Shown: positions 1 to 8,252 of the stretch, in pieces
Numbering within the stretch: the first letter of the stretch is position 1
How the letters are laid out: every line of letters starts with the position of its first letter
Assembly (NCBI RefSeq): GCF_004135365.1
Contig: NZ_CP035492.1
Span: forward strand, 3,809,501-3,873,500
Length of the DNA stretch: 64,000 bases
Reading direction: 5' to 3'
Origin: Paenibacillus protaetiae
Lineage (GTDB): Bacteria > Bacillota > Bacilli > Paenibacillales > Paenibacillaceae
Program-made: the position numbers and the translations under genes
The notes under the pieces: model-generated
What the model was told of the DNA's origin: nothing
The model's database searches: none
The model's input: only the letters and a program-made list of their open reading frames with translations

Positions 1-1349
1 AAATCAACTGGCAAGTCATGTCCTCCAATGACTGGAACGACCAAAAATCGGTTATGCTGGCCAGCGGCAAGCTGCCGGACGTTATTTTGGGCGACATCGC
101 TTACGGCGATTCGGATATCGTGAACAACTCCAGTTTCTTCCGGCCGCTTGACGACTATATTGATAAATACATGCCTAACTTGAAAGCAGCGATGGAAGAA
201 TCGCCGGAGCTGAAAAAAATAAGCACATTCCCGGACGGCAAAATTTACTCGCTGCCAGCCCGCCTGCCTTCCCGCCCGCTGACGCAAAACCAGCCGGTCA
301 TCAACAAAGCTTGGCTGGATAAGCTCGGCTTGAAAGCGCCTACGACGGTCGACGAGCTGTACAATGTGCTGAAAGCGTTTAAGACACAAGATCCAAACGG
401 CAACGGCAAAGCCGACGAACTGCCGTCCAGCAATGCCGGCGATATTGATATGTTCCTGCTTGCGCCGTTTGGCATTACCGACCTGCGCGGCAACCATATG
501 CTTATCCAGGACGGCAAGCCGGTCTATTACCCGACCTCGGATCAATACAAAGAAGGCTTGAAATGGGTGCATAAGCTGTACGAAGAAGGGCTGATCGATC
601 CGGAGACATTTACGCAGGACAACACGATGCTGACGGCGAAACGCCAAAATCCGGACGCTGCTCTGGTCGGCTTCACGTACCAATGGACGCCTGACGCTGT
701 ATTCGGCAAATGGAGCGACCAATACGAAACGATCGCGCCAATCGCAGGACCAGACGGCAAACGTTACCAAGAAGGCGACCCGGACGGCCTCAGCTACAGA
801 AGGAATGAACTGCTGATCACGACTTCCTGCAAAACGCCTGAAGTGGCAGCGCGCTGGGCGGACCAGTTCTACACAGGCGAAGCCAGTATTCAAAACTTCT
901 GGGGCGCAATCGGCTCCGCAATTACGAAAAACAGCGACGGCACTTATGTGTTAAATGATCCTCCTGCAGGCACAAGCGCGGATGCTTGGTATTGGGACGG
1001 TTCCCTCCGCGACTTCGGACCTAAATATGTAAGCCCTGAATTCGAGAAAAACATTAAGCTTGATCCAAGTGCAGGGGACGGCTTGAAGCTCGAAATCGAC
1101 AAACTGGGCAAAGACGATGTAACGACGCCATTCCCGAACGTTATGTATACGGCGGATGAATATCAAGAGCTGCCGCAGCTGACGACGGACATCGACGGCT
1201 TTATCGCCAGCACGCGCGCACAATGGGTAACCAAAGGCGGCATCGACGAAGGCTGGGACGCTTATGTGAAACAGTTGAACGATATGGGCCTTCCGAAGCT
1301 GATCAAAATTTACGAAGATGCTTACAACCGTTACCAAAACATTAAATAA
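1..1349 (+). CDS. Extracellular sugar-binding lipoprotein of an ABC importer (LplA-like), 5' end missing
   Basis: The reading frame is open from the first base of the window, so the signal peptide and lipobox lie upstream of it; about 448 residues remain. The protein is the extracellular solute receptor of a carbohydrate ABC importer. Evidence is the mixed alpha/beta solute-binding pattern and the stretch DPNGNGKADELP, an acidic calcium-loop-like insertion that is typical of the long LplA-type binding proteins of Paenibacillus. The methionine at 18 is internal, because the preceding codons continue the same fold (I-N-W-Q-V before MSSNDW). The gene ends with TAA at 1347-1349 and is followed 71 bases later by a dehydrogenase gene on the same strand, which suggests shared carbohydrate metabolism. 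The substrate cannot be told. The permeases are presumably upstream. Confidence 0.85.
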   Translation, partial: INWQVMSSNDWNDQKSVMLASGKLPDVILGDIAYGDSDIVNNSSFFRPLDDYIDKYMPNLKAAMEESPELKKISTFPDGKIYSLPARLPSRPLTQNQPVINKAWLDKLGLKAPTTVDELYNVLKAFKTQDPNGNGKADELPSSNAGDIDMFLLAPFGITDLRGNHMLIQDGKPVYYPTSDQYKEGLKWVHKLYEEGLIDPETFTQDNTMLTAKRQNPDAALVGFTYQWTPDAVFGKWSDQYETIAPIAGPDGKRYQEGDPDGLSYRRNELLITTSCKTPEVAARWADQFYTGEASIQNFWGAIGSAITKNSDGTYVLNDPPAGTSADAWYWDGSLRDFGPKYVSPEFEKNIKLDPSAGDGLKLEIDKLGKDDVTTPFPNVMYTADEYQELPQLTTDIDGFIASTRAQWVTKGGIDEGWDAYVKQLNDMGLPKLIKIYEDAYNRYQNIK

Positions 1350-1420
1350 TAATGGCCACTGCCCCGTAGAATTCGTGCTGCGGGGCAGCCTTATTTGCAA
1401 CTGAAGGGAGAAACGGACGA

Positions 1421-2473
1421 ATGCGCCAATTTAAAATCGGATTGATTGGACTCGGCGGCATGGCCGGGGCACATATCAGATGGATGAAAGAACAAGGCGG
1501 TTTTACGATTGTTGCGGTCAGCGACGTAAGCCCGGAAGCGCTGGAGCGGACAGGGGCCAAGCTGGAACTTGGGCCGGAGAAACAATATGCGGATTTCAGG
1601 GATTTGACGCAAGATACCGATGTGGAAGCTATTGTAGCGGTCACGCCTAACCAGGTGCATGCAGCTGTTATACAAGCTTGCCTGGAAGCAGGCAAGCCGT
1701 TCCTTGCGGAAAAGCCGTTTACCCGCAGCTTTGAAGAAGCCAGGCCGCTGCTGGAGCTTTACGAGCGGAAGCCCGTTCCGGCCATGCTCGGCTTCAGCTA
1801 CCGGTATACGCCGGCATTCCGCTATGCCAAAGAGCTGCTGCTGGAAGGCAGGCTCGGGAAAATCCGCAGCTTCTCCAGCCAATATTTGCAGGGCTGGGGA
1901 TCGGCGCTTTATGACGGCTACTATACGTGGCGGTATAATAAAGCGGTTACCGGAACGGGCGCGCTCGGCGATCTCGGTTCGCATATGATCGACATGGCCC
2001 GCTACTTGTTTGGCGAATTCGAGCAGCTATCGGCGCAGCTGCATACGTTTATTCCGGAACGCCGCCATCCTTCCGGCGGCATGGCGCAGGTGGATGTGGA
2101 TGATTTCGCCAGCTTTCAGGCGCAGCTTGCGGGAGGTGTCGTTGGCGTATTCCAAACGTCGCGCAACGCGATTGGCTCCGGCAATCAGCATGAAATCGCG
2201 ATTTACGGTGATGCCGGGACGCTGCATGCTTCTACGGTTGATCCCGATCATCTCGTATGGATTCGGGAGGAATCGCCGGGCCAGCTGGCCAAATCGGTCA
2301 TTGATGTGCCGCAGCGCTGCAAGAGGACGCAGTACGGCGACTTTGCAAGCCTGCTGGCCGGCGAACAGCCGGAAGGGCTGCCGGGCTTTATGGACGGTTA
2401 CCGCAATCAGCAAGTGCTGGATGCTATCGTCCGTTCGTCGGAAGGCGGCACGGCCATCCGGCTGCAACCATAA
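1421..2473 (+). CDS. Gfo/Idh/MocA family NAD(P)-dependent oxidoreductase
   Basis: 350 residues, the normal length for this family. The N-terminus (KIGLIGLGGMAGAHIR, residues 5-20) is a Rossmann dinucleotide-binding loop of the G-x-G-x-x-G/A type, followed by the conserved EKPF motif near residue 96 that supplies the catalytic-site lysine. The C-terminal half has the GALGDLGSHMIDMARYL signature of sugar and inositol dehydrogenases. It probably oxidises or epimerises a cytoplasmic sugar or cyclitol. The start has the ribosome site GAAGGGAG about ten bases upstream. It follows a sugar-binding protein gene in the same direction and is closed by a GC-rich hairpin. The substrate is not predictable from sequence. 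Confidence 0.9.
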   Translation: MRQFKIGLIGLGGMAGAHIRWMKEQGGFTIVAVSDVSPEALERTGAKLELGPEKQYADFRDLTQDTDVEAIVAVTPNQVHAAVIQACLEAGKPFLAEKPFTRSFEEARPLLELYERKPVPAMLGFSYRYTPAFRYAKELLLEGRLGKIRSFSSQYLQGWGSALYDGYYTWRYNKAVTGTGALGDLGSHMIDMARYLFGEFEQLSAQLHTFIPERRHPSGGMAQVDVDDFASFQAQLAGGVVGVFQTSRNAIGSGNQHEIAIYGDAGTLHASTVDPDHLVWIREESPGQLAKSVIDVPQRCKRTQYGDFASLLAGEQPEGLPGFMDGYRNQQVLDAIVRSSEGGTAIRLQP

Positions 2474-2484
2474 AGCATAAAGCA

Positions 2485-2520
2485 AGCCCCCCTCTCAGGC
2501 ATTTGCGCCAAGCGGGGGCT
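2485..2520 (+). terminator. GC-rich hairpin after the dehydrogenase gene
   Basis: AGCCCCC at 2485-2491 pairs with GGGGGCT at 2514-2520, 11 bases after the stop codon. There is no good T tract, so termination strength is uncertain. Confidence 0.45.
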
Positions 2521-2533
2521 GCTGTTTGGTACG

Positions 2534-2562
2534 CAGTTAACTTGTGCGGAAGAAGTTAACTG
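2534..2562. repeat. Perfect 10-bp inverted repeat just past the tsuB-like gene
   Basis: CAGTTAACTT (2534-2543) and AAGTTAACTG (2553-2562) are perfect inverted copies with a 9-base loop. They lie 7 bases beyond the minus-strand stop codon at 2570. It probably acts as an RNA hairpin at the 3' end of the tsuA-tsuB transcript; no strong T run follows. Confidence 0.45.
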
Positions 2563-2569
2563 GCGTGCT

Positions 2570-2794
2570 TTATTTTTTTTGAACGGTGATCGTCCAGGAC
2601 GCATCGTCGATTTGCTCGAAATTGGTGACCGAGTGGCCGGCTTCGGCTGCCCAGCGCGGAATAGCTTCCGTTGCCTGGGTGCAGTCAAAGTCGATGACAA
2701 GCTCGTCGCCGCTTTGCAGCGTCTCCATTTCCTGTTTTGCTTCGATAAGCGGGAACGGGCATACCATTCCGACTACAGCTAGTTTCTTTTGCAT
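2570..2794 (-). CDS. tsuB: TusA-like sulfur carrier protein (TsuB/YeeD type)
   Basis: 74 residues. The N-terminal motif VVGMVCPFPLIEAKQ carries the CPxP cysteine (Cys12) that bears the persulfide in TusA-family proteins; the rest is the small two-layer TusA fold. It is expected to receive sulfur from thiosulfate that enters through the neighbouring membrane protein. The start chosen is the ATG at 2794, with AAGGAGG seven bases upstream. A longer in-frame extension to 2902 lies inside the upstream gene and has no ribosome site. It sits 13 bases downstream of the permease gene in one operon. The pairing matches the thiosulfate uptake pair TsuA-TsuB; the symbol is by analogy. Confidence 0.8.
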   Translation of the reverse strand: MQKKLAVVGMVCPFPLIEAKQEMETLQSGDELVIDFDCTQATEAIPRWAAEAGHSVTNFEQIDDASWTITVQKK

Positions 2795-2807
2795 GTGAAG
2801 TGCCTCC

Positions 2808-3884
2808 TTATGCAGTAGCAGCCGCGGTTGCTGCGGATGCTTGTCTTTTCGCTTTGGTGCGAGGGCGGACAAATACGAAATAAGATGCCGTCCACGTGCC
2901 AAGAATCATAAATACGAGTGATACCCAGCCCTGCCAAGTCATCATCGCGGTCATGACGAGACCGTTGCCGATGGAGCAGCCGCCGGCCCAGCTTGCGCCA
3001 AAGCCCATCAGAATGCCGCCGATAAAGCTGGATACGGCTGTTTTGGCATCCGGAGCGCGGAAACGGAATTCCCGGCTTCCTTTTGCCGCAATAAACGATC
3101 CAAGGAAAATGCCAAGGACGAGGAATACGCCCCAGTTAATAAATTTGTCGTCGTCGCCTGTAACCAAATACTGCAAAATGTTCGCCGACGGCGTCGTAAT
3201 GCCAAGTCCCGAGTTGCGGCCGGTCGCTTCGCTGAGCGGCCAAGCCAATAATGCAACCAGACCGACCAGAACCGCCGTAAAGAACGGATGCCAGCGTTTT
3301 TCGAACAGCAGATGGTTGAGGCCTTTCCGTTTGGCTTTCATCGAAGGAATGGCGACTTTCGGCTTGCGGAGCGTGCGGATAACGACCCACAGCGTAATGA
3401 TAACAAGCAAAGCGATAAACGGCCATACCGAAATGCCAAACGTATCGGCAATCGAGTTATGAGGCGCCGTGTAATCTTTCAGGCTGTTGTTGACAGGCAC
3501 CAGGGCGCCTGTTTTCATCATCGCAGCCATTGCCATGTAGCCAAACAAAGCAATCCAGCTGCCGATCAAGCCTTCGCCTGCGCGGTACCAGGTGCCGGTT
3601 GCGCAGCCCCCGGCCAATATAATGCCGATGCCGAATACAAACGAACCAATTATTGTAGATACCCACGGGAAAGCTCCCGCGCTAAATTTGATCAAATCCA
3701 TCTGAATCAGAGCGTATACGCCTACGCTTTGAATGGAAATCGCAATCAGCAGCGCGTAAAACATCCGGTTGTCTTTGGTCAAATACATGTCGCGGAAGCC
3801 GCCGGTTAAGCAAAACCGTCCCCGCTGCATAACAAAACCAAGCAATGCGCCGCACAATAGTCCGGTCAAAATCATCTGTGCCAC
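2808..3884 (-). CDS. tsuA: YeeE/YedE-family thiosulfate uptake membrane protein (TsuA-like)
   Basis: 358 residues with about nine or ten hydrophobic segments. Three cysteines in glycine-rich contexts (CGALLGFVMQRGRFC near residues 11-25, GGCATGTW with Cys94, and GGCSIGNG near residue 304) match the cysteines that pass thiosulfate through TsuA proteins of known structure. The C-terminus is an alanine-rich cytoplasmic tail. The start is GTG at 3884, with GGAGGAG seven bases upstream; the next ATG at 3875 has worse spacing. It is followed by the TusA-like partner. Its job is import of thiosulfate-type sulfur for cysteine synthesis. The exact substrate is inferred from the family. Confidence 0.85.
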   Translation of the reverse strand: MAQMILTGLLCGALLGFVMQRGRFCLTGGFRDMYLTKDNRMFYALLIAISIQSVGVYALIQMDLIKFSAGAFPWVSTIIGSFVFGIGIILAGGCATGTWYRAGEGLIGSWIALFGYMAMAAMMKTGALVPVNNSLKDYTAPHNSIADTFGISVWPFIALLVIITLWVVIRTLRKPKVAIPSMKAKRKGLNHLLFEKRWHPFFTAVLVGLVALLAWPLSEATGRNSGLGITTPSANILQYLVTGDDDKFINWGVFLVLGIFLGSFIAAKGSREFRFRAPDAKTAVSSFIGGILMGFGASWAGGCSIGNGLVMTAMMTWQGWVSLVFMILGTWTASYFVFVRPRTKAKRQASAATAAATA

Positions 3885-4015
3885 TTGATGTCTCCTCCAT
3901 TTTGTCGAAAGTATAGTAATCTAGTAGGATTAAAGGTATTTCTGATTGTAGCACAAATGAGGAAGGAGTAAATACGACTTTTTAACCATATAGGCCATTA
4001 AATTCCTAAACGATG

Positions 4016-4058
4016 AAAGGACCTGATCGCCAGGCGGCTGCCTTTCGTCAGGTCCTTT
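4016..4058. terminator. Hairpin between tsuA and the marR gene
   Basis: An 11-bp perfect stem, AAAGGACCTGA (4016-4026) with TCAGGTCCTTT (4048-4058). It lies about 80 bases past the marR stop codon on the minus strand and probably ends that transcript. The tail is only weakly T-rich. Confidence 0.5.
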
Positions 4059-4137
4059 CTATAAGAAGCGGCGGATGCGGTTCATGCGCTTTTGCTTGTA
4101 TATATGGCATAGGGCGGGAAAATAATACGGGTACCGT

Positions 4138-4557
4138 TTATTCGTCTTCGAAGTAAAGCTTCTGCAGCAAACCGATCAGCCGGTTTTCTTCTTCTTTCGT
4201 TAAATGGCGGGCGATAAGCTGGTTATTGCGGTTTAATATCGCTTGCAGCTCCGGCCAAAACTGCACCGCTTTGTCGGTCGGATAAAGCAGATGGGAACGG
4301 CGGTCGTCCGGATCGGGCTTCCGTTCAATATAGCCGGACAGCTCCAGCTGCTTGATCGACCGTGCGGTTGTCGCTTTATCGAATTTCAGCTCCTGCGTCA
4401 GCTGCTCCTGCGTAATGCCGGGGCGCCGAATGACGTTGATCAGGAAGCTGTGCTGGCCGCCCGTGCCGATGCCGTAAGGAGCGAGCATTTTTCCAAGCCT
4501 TTTTTGATTTTGGCGGTGTGCGGAAGATAGCAGCTTGCCGATCGATTCTTTATTCAT
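4138..4557 (-). CDS. MarR-family transcriptional repressor
   Basis: 139 residues from ATG at 4557, the usual MarR length. A central winged helix (ITQEQLTQELKFDKATTARSIKQLELSGYIERKPDPDDRR, given here in parts: recognition helix KATTARSIKQLE, wing ERKPDPDDRRS) is flanked by dimerisation helices. A TTG at 4560 is eight bases from GGAGG and could be the true start, which would add one residue. It diverges from an efflux pump gene across a 150-base gap containing two near-identical operators that cover both promoters. It therefore very likely represses itself and the pump, with release by a small lipophilic or phenolic ligand. The ligand is unknown. Confidence 0.9.
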   Translation of the reverse strand: MNKESIGKLLSSAHRQNQKRLGKMLAPYGIGTGGQHSFLINVIRRPGITQEQLTQELKFDKATTARSIKQLELSGYIERKPDPDDRRSHLLYPTDKAVQFWPELQAILNRNNQLIARHLTKEEENRLIGLLQKLYFEDE

Positions 4558-4592
4558 CAATTCGAATTCCTCCGGTCAAAATTTCTTCCATT

Positions 4593-4621
4593 ATTTTAAC
4601 TTATAGTTGTTGCGTGCGCAA
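4593..4621 (-). promoter_or_regulatory. Candidate marR promoter
   Basis: Reading on the minus strand, -35 TTGCGC (4616-4621) and -10 TAAAAT (4593-4598) with a 17-base spacer. The -35 lies inside operator 1. Confidence 0.55.
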
Positions 4622-4624
4622 CTA
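4604..4624. promoter_or_regulatory. MarR operator 1
   Basis: An imperfect palindrome with outer arms TAGTTG and CAACTA and core TTGCGTGCGCAA. It covers the -35 elements of both divergent promoters. The reverse complement of the same core recurs at operator 2. Confidence 0.7.
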
Positions 4625-4638
4625 ATTTGGGATACACT
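4610..4638 (+). promoter_or_regulatory. Candidate efflux pump promoter
   Basis: -35 TTGCGT (4610-4615) and -10 TACACT (4633-4638) with a 17-base spacer. Operator 1 covers the -35 and operator 2 lies just downstream of the expected transcription start. Confidence 0.55.
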
Positions 4639-4650
4639 GTTGTTGTAAAT

Positions 4651-4669
4651 TTGTTGCGCACGCAACTAA
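4651..4669. promoter_or_regulatory. MarR operator 2
   Basis: TTGTTGCGCACGCAACTAA at 4651-4669. The core TTGCGCACGCAA is the exact reverse complement of the operator 1 core. It is placed about 40 bases before the pump gene, where a bound repressor would block elongation. Confidence 0.7.
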
Positions 4670-4707
4670 AAGGACAAATTTAAAGTTCGGAGATGGAGGA
4701 TCGTTTC

Positions 4708-6174
4708 ATGAGTGCAGGCTTTCGGACTTATCAGGAAGATGCGGCTGTGCAAAGCAAACGCTGGATCATTCTTATCGTTTTAAATTTATTTACGTTTATG
4801 TCGACGCTTGACGGGAGTATCGTCAACATCGCTTTACCGGTATTATCCAAAGATCTTGGCCTGCCGATCGCGCAGATCGAATGGGTGACGACATCCTATT
4901 TGATGGCGATATGTACCGCCATTTTATTTTTCGGCAAACTTGGCGATATAGTCGGTAAAATTAACATTTACCGGATCGGCACGTTTGTATTCGTCATCGG
5001 TTCGCTGCTGTGCGGGTTGAGCCACAATTTGACGTTCCTGATCGTCTCGCGCGTCGTGCAGGCGCTTGGCGCTTCGATGACGATGGCGAACAGCCAGGGC
5101 ATCCTGGCGGATATATTCCCGGCGAAGGAGCGGGGACGGGCGCTGGGCCTGATCGGCACGTTCGTTTCGCTTGGCAGTATTGCCGGCCCAAGCGTCGGCG
5201 GCATTCTGGTCGATACGCTCGGCTGGGAATCGATCTTTTGGGTGAACGTCCCGATCGGCGCTATTGCCATTTTTGTCGGGTGGAAGGTGCTCCCTGCCGA
5301 TTTGGTCAAAATCAAAGCCAAAATCGACGTGCCCGGCAGCTCGCTGTTCGCCGTATTTATTATGACGCTGTTTACCGGCCTGCTGCTCGGCCAGCAGTTC
5401 AGCTTCAGCAACGGCTGGATTGTCGCGGCGCTTGCTGCGGCTGTCGTTTCCTTTGTGTATTTCTTAAGGACGGAAGTAAAGCGGGAGCATCCGCTTATCC
5501 AGCTGTCGCTGTTCCGAAACCCGCTTTTTTCTGTAAGCATCTTGTGCGGCTTTCTCGTATTTTCGGCGAATTTTTGCTTCAATATTATCGGACCGTTTTA
5601 CGCGCAAAACATGCTGGGCTTGTCGCCGTTTTACGCCGGCTTTCTGCTGATGCTGATGCCGATCTGCATGGTTATCGTCGCTCCGCTTAGCGGCGCTTTG
5701 TCCGACAAGATCGGCTCGGAGCTGCTAACTTGCGCCGGCCTGATCGTGATGGTCATCGCGCAGTTTGGCCTTGCCTGGCTGCATGAAGGAAGCTCGATTG
5801 CCATCGTTGGCGTATGGATCGGCATGCTGGGCATCGGCAGCGGATTGTTCCAATCGCCTAACAACTCGCTGGTCATGTCGCAGGTTCCGCGTACCCAGCT
5901 TGGTTCCGCAGGCAGCGTTAACTCGCTTGTCCGGAACGTGGGCATGGTCGTGGGCATCACGACGGCCACGACCATCCTGTTCCATGTCATGAGCACGAAA
6001 GCCGGCTACCGCGTGACCGGCATTATCCCGGACCGGCCGGACTTGTTCCTGTCCGGGATGCATGTCGTGTTTTCGACGTCGGCGTGCATTTGCCTGGCAG
6101 CGGCCGCTTTGACCGTATGGCGGATGTACCGCGCGCAAGCGGCCAAACGGGCGGCAGCAAAAGCGCAGTCGTAA
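4708..6174 (+). CDS. DHA2-type (EmrB/QacA) MFS drug efflux transporter
   Basis: 488 residues, with about 14 membrane segments, which is the DHA2 pattern of proton-driven drug exporters. The family motif LDGSIVNIALP is at residues 34-45, motif A-like GKLGDIVGK near 76-85, and motif C-like GPSVGGILVDTLGWESIFWVN near residue 160 (given as its key positions). The start is the ATG at 4708, with GGAGGA seven bases upstream; an earlier ATG at 4693 overlaps that ribosome site and is unlikely. It diverges from a marR gene and shares its operators, so expression should rise when the repressor binds a toxic compound. The exported compound is unknown. Confidence 0.92.
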   Translation: MSAGFRTYQEDAAVQSKRWIILIVLNLFTFMSTLDGSIVNIALPVLSKDLGLPIAQIEWVTTSYLMAICTAILFFGKLGDIVGKINIYRIGTFVFVIGSLLCGLSHNLTFLIVSRVVQALGASMTMANSQGILADIFPAKERGRALGLIGTFVSLGSIAGPSVGGILVDTLGWESIFWVNVPIGAIAIFVGWKVLPADLVKIKAKIDVPGSSLFAVFIMTLFTGLLLGQQFSFSNGWIVAALAAAVVSFVYFLRTEVKREHPLIQLSLFRNPLFSVSILCGFLVFSANFCFNIIGPFYAQNMLGLSPFYAGFLLMLMPICMVIVAPLSGALSDKIGSELLTCAGLIVMVIAQFGLAWLHEGSSIAIVGVWIGMLGIGSGLFQSPNNSLVMSQVPRTQLGSAGSVNSLVRNVGMVVGITTATTILFHVMSTKAGYRVTGIIPDRPDLFLSGMHVVFSTSACICLAAAALTVWRMYRAQAAKRAAAKAQS

Positions 6175-6290
6175 GGTGAACCGTTCGGACGCATAACCGG
6201 CTTGGTTACGGCGGGGAATGGGGATGATTGACGCTGGCTTGTCCGTTAGCCATAATAAATGGATAACTTAACGGAAAGCGATGTGTATCT

Positions 6291-7157
6291 ATGTTTGCAT
6301 CTTTGAATGGGACCCGCATTTATTTTGACGTCGAAGGCTCGGGTTACGTGCCGCAAGGCGACCGGATGGTCAAACGGCCGGTGCTGTTTGCCGTGCATGG
6401 CGGCCCCGGCAGCGACCACTCGGATTTCAAGCCGTGGCTGACGCCGCTTGCCGAGCATATGCAAATCGTCTATTTGGACCAGCGCTGCAACGGCCAGTCC
6501 GATCGGGTGGACCCGGCGACCTGTACGCTGGAGCAGCTTGCTGATGATATTGAGGCGCTGCGCCGCTATTTGGGGCTGGAACGCATATACCTGCTGGGCC
6601 ATTCGTTTGGCGGAATGGTGGCGCAGGTGTATGCCACCCGCTATCCCGATTCGCTTGCGAAGCTGCTGCTGATCAATACGGCGCCGAGCAAGGAATTTTA
6701 CCCGGCGGCGCTGGATTATGCCAGCCGGGTGGCAACGCCGGAGCAGCTGAAGACGATTCCGGAGCTGTTTGAAGGCAATATCCGTGACGACGAGCATTTG
6801 ATCCAGTGGTGGGAGGTCTGCTACCCGCTTTATTTCCATGTGCTGGACGAAGAAGTAATGCGTGAGACCGGCAACCGCCCGATCGGCTCGCTGGAAGTCG
6901 CGAACTATACATTTAAACATTTGATTCCGAAGTACGATGTACGGGACAAGCTGCCGGCGCTGCAAGTACCGACGCTTATCGTCGGCGCGCGTTACGACTG
7001 GATTACGCCGCTGTCGCAATCGGAGGAGATGCACCGGCTTATTCCTGGCTCGGAACTCGCAATCTTCGAACAAAGCGGCCATATGCCGTTTATTGAAGAG
7101 CATGCTGCGTTTATCGAACGCTTGACGGCATTCCTTACCGATAAGGAAGCTGCCTGA
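6291..7157 (+). CDS. Alpha/beta hydrolase, proline iminopeptidase-like
   Basis: 288 residues of the alpha/beta-hydrolase fold. HGGPG at residues 36-40 forms the oxyanion hole and is typical of proline iminopeptidases and related esterases. The nucleophile is Ser105 in GHSFGG. Asp236 (GARYDWITP) and His264 (QSGHMPF) complete the triad. There is no signal peptide, so it is cytoplasmic. No other in-frame start exists close upstream; the ribosome site is weak. The stop codon overlaps the start of the next gene by one base (TGATG), so the two are translationally coupled. Substrate could be an N-terminal prolyl peptide or an ester. Confidence 0.87.
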   Translation: MFASLNGTRIYFDVEGSGYVPQGDRMVKRPVLFAVHGGPGSDHSDFKPWLTPLAEHMQIVYLDQRCNGQSDRVDPATCTLEQLADDIEALRRYLGLERIYLLGHSFGGMVAQVYATRYPDSLAKLLLINTAPSKEFYPAALDYASRVATPEQLKTIPELFEGNIRDDEHLIQWWEVCYPLYFHVLDEEVMRETGNRPIGSLEVANYTFKHLIPKYDVRDKLPALQVPTLIVGARYDWITPLSQSEEMHRLIPGSELAIFEQSGHMPFIEEHAAFIERLTAFLTDKEAA

Positions 7158-7939
7158 TGAACATGACGCTGGAACAGTGGAGAGAAGAGCGGCGGCGCTC
7201 GGTTGCGAAACCGCAAGGCGATCTGGCCTTGACCGGCTTGCATCTTATTATGGCCAAAGGCGCCGTACCCGGCATTCCCGGCGTATGGGAGCCGCTTGCT
7301 CAAGGCCAGCCCGGTTTGCTGCTGACAGCGGAAGCCGCCGACGGCTTGACCTGGGACGCAACCGGCCAGCCGGTAGAAGGAACGGTAAAGCTGGAGGCTG
7401 AACGCGAAATCGTTCGCGTATCAGACAGCGTAACCGTGATGGCGACGGAGCAGCCCGGCAGCGATCATTTGCTTGCCGTTTATGATGCCAATGCCGAAGC
7501 GGTGCAAAAGTATGCGGGCATTTCGTTTTATCCGAATAATCCGGATTGGATTATCGGAGGCGAGTTTGCTGAGGCGGATAAGCAGACGGCTGCTTTTGCG
7601 CATGTGGGCGATGCGGAAGGCAAGGTTCGCCATCACCGGTCGCCGGGCGTTATTCGTTTCGAATACGGCGGCGAGTTTTACGCGCTGACGCCGTTTGCTT
7701 CAGGCGAAGCGCTAATCGTTGTATTCGGCGACCGGACCAACGGCGAGGAGACGTACGGGCTCGGCCGGATGCTGCTTATTGAGCCGGACGCGGAAGGCAA
7801 CGTACAGCTTGACTTTAACCGCGCGTTTTTGCCTTCCTGCGCCTTTTCGCATCATTTCAATTGCCCGCTGCCGCCTGCCGGCAACCGGCTGCCGTTCCGG
7901 GTGGAAGCCGGCGAACAACAAGTGATTTTTGGAAGCTGA
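7157..7939 (+). CDS. DUF1684 domain protein
   Basis: 260 residues. The C-terminal part has the DUF1684 signature: a Y-G-L-G-R motif, then LDFNRAFLPSCAFSHHFNCP, followed by PP-x-G-N-R-LPF and VEAGEQ. The biochemical role of this family is not known to me; it is cytoplasmic here (no signal peptide). The start overlaps the hydrolase stop, so they form a two-gene operon that ends in a strong terminator. The conserved Asn and Cys residues in the C-terminal block suggest a catalytic or metal-binding function, which is inference only. Confidence 0.85.
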   Translation: MNMTLEQWREERRRSVAKPQGDLALTGLHLIMAKGAVPGIPGVWEPLAQGQPGLLLTAEAADGLTWDATGQPVEGTVKLEAEREIVRVSDSVTVMATEQPGSDHLLAVYDANAEAVQKYAGISFYPNNPDWIIGGEFAEADKQTAAFAHVGDAEGKVRHHRSPGVIRFEYGGEFYALTPFASGEALIVVFGDRTNGEETYGLGRMLLIEPDAEGNVQLDFNRAFLPSCAFSHHFNCPLPPAGNRLPFRVEAGEQQVIFGS

Positions 7940-7951
7940 CGCATGGCAGAT

Positions 7952-7998
7952 AAAGGGGGTTTACATGACGTAATGTTCGTGTAAATCCCCTTTTTTTT
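7952..7998 (+). terminator. Strong intrinsic terminator after the DUF1684 gene
   Basis: The stem GGGGGTTTACA (7955-7965) pairs with TGTAAATCCCC (7980-7990), with one G-T pair, and is followed by eight T. Confidence 0.85.
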
Positions 7999-8172
7999 GA
8001 TGAATTTTGTCGTTTTGTGTAGAACAATCGGGGAATTCCGATTATTTTTATTTGAACAAGCATTTATTTGATAGTAATATGATTATCTGTAGGTCGTTTT
8101 ATAGGTCGAAAGAAATGCTAACGATAGGAGTAGACACAGGTTTCCAGCTCCGTTGGGTATCCTAAATTGGCA

Positions 8173-8201
8173 TTGACAACGCCATGAAATAACCTGATAG
8201 T
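8173..8201 (+). promoter_or_regulatory. Candidate sigma-A promoter of the peptide importer operon
   Basis: A perfect -35 TTGACA (8173-8178), then 17 bases, then GATAGT (8196-8201). It ends 51 bases before the binding-protein start. Confidence 0.55.
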
Positions 8202-8252
8202 ATAGAAAGCATATAAGAATAATAGGAATTGGACAGGGAGTGTAGAGTAGAA

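Noticed and set aside
4604-4669. The paired TTGCGTGCGCAA sequences as a mobile-element inverted repeat
   Set aside because: There is no transposase or target duplication, and the position over both promoters fits operators.
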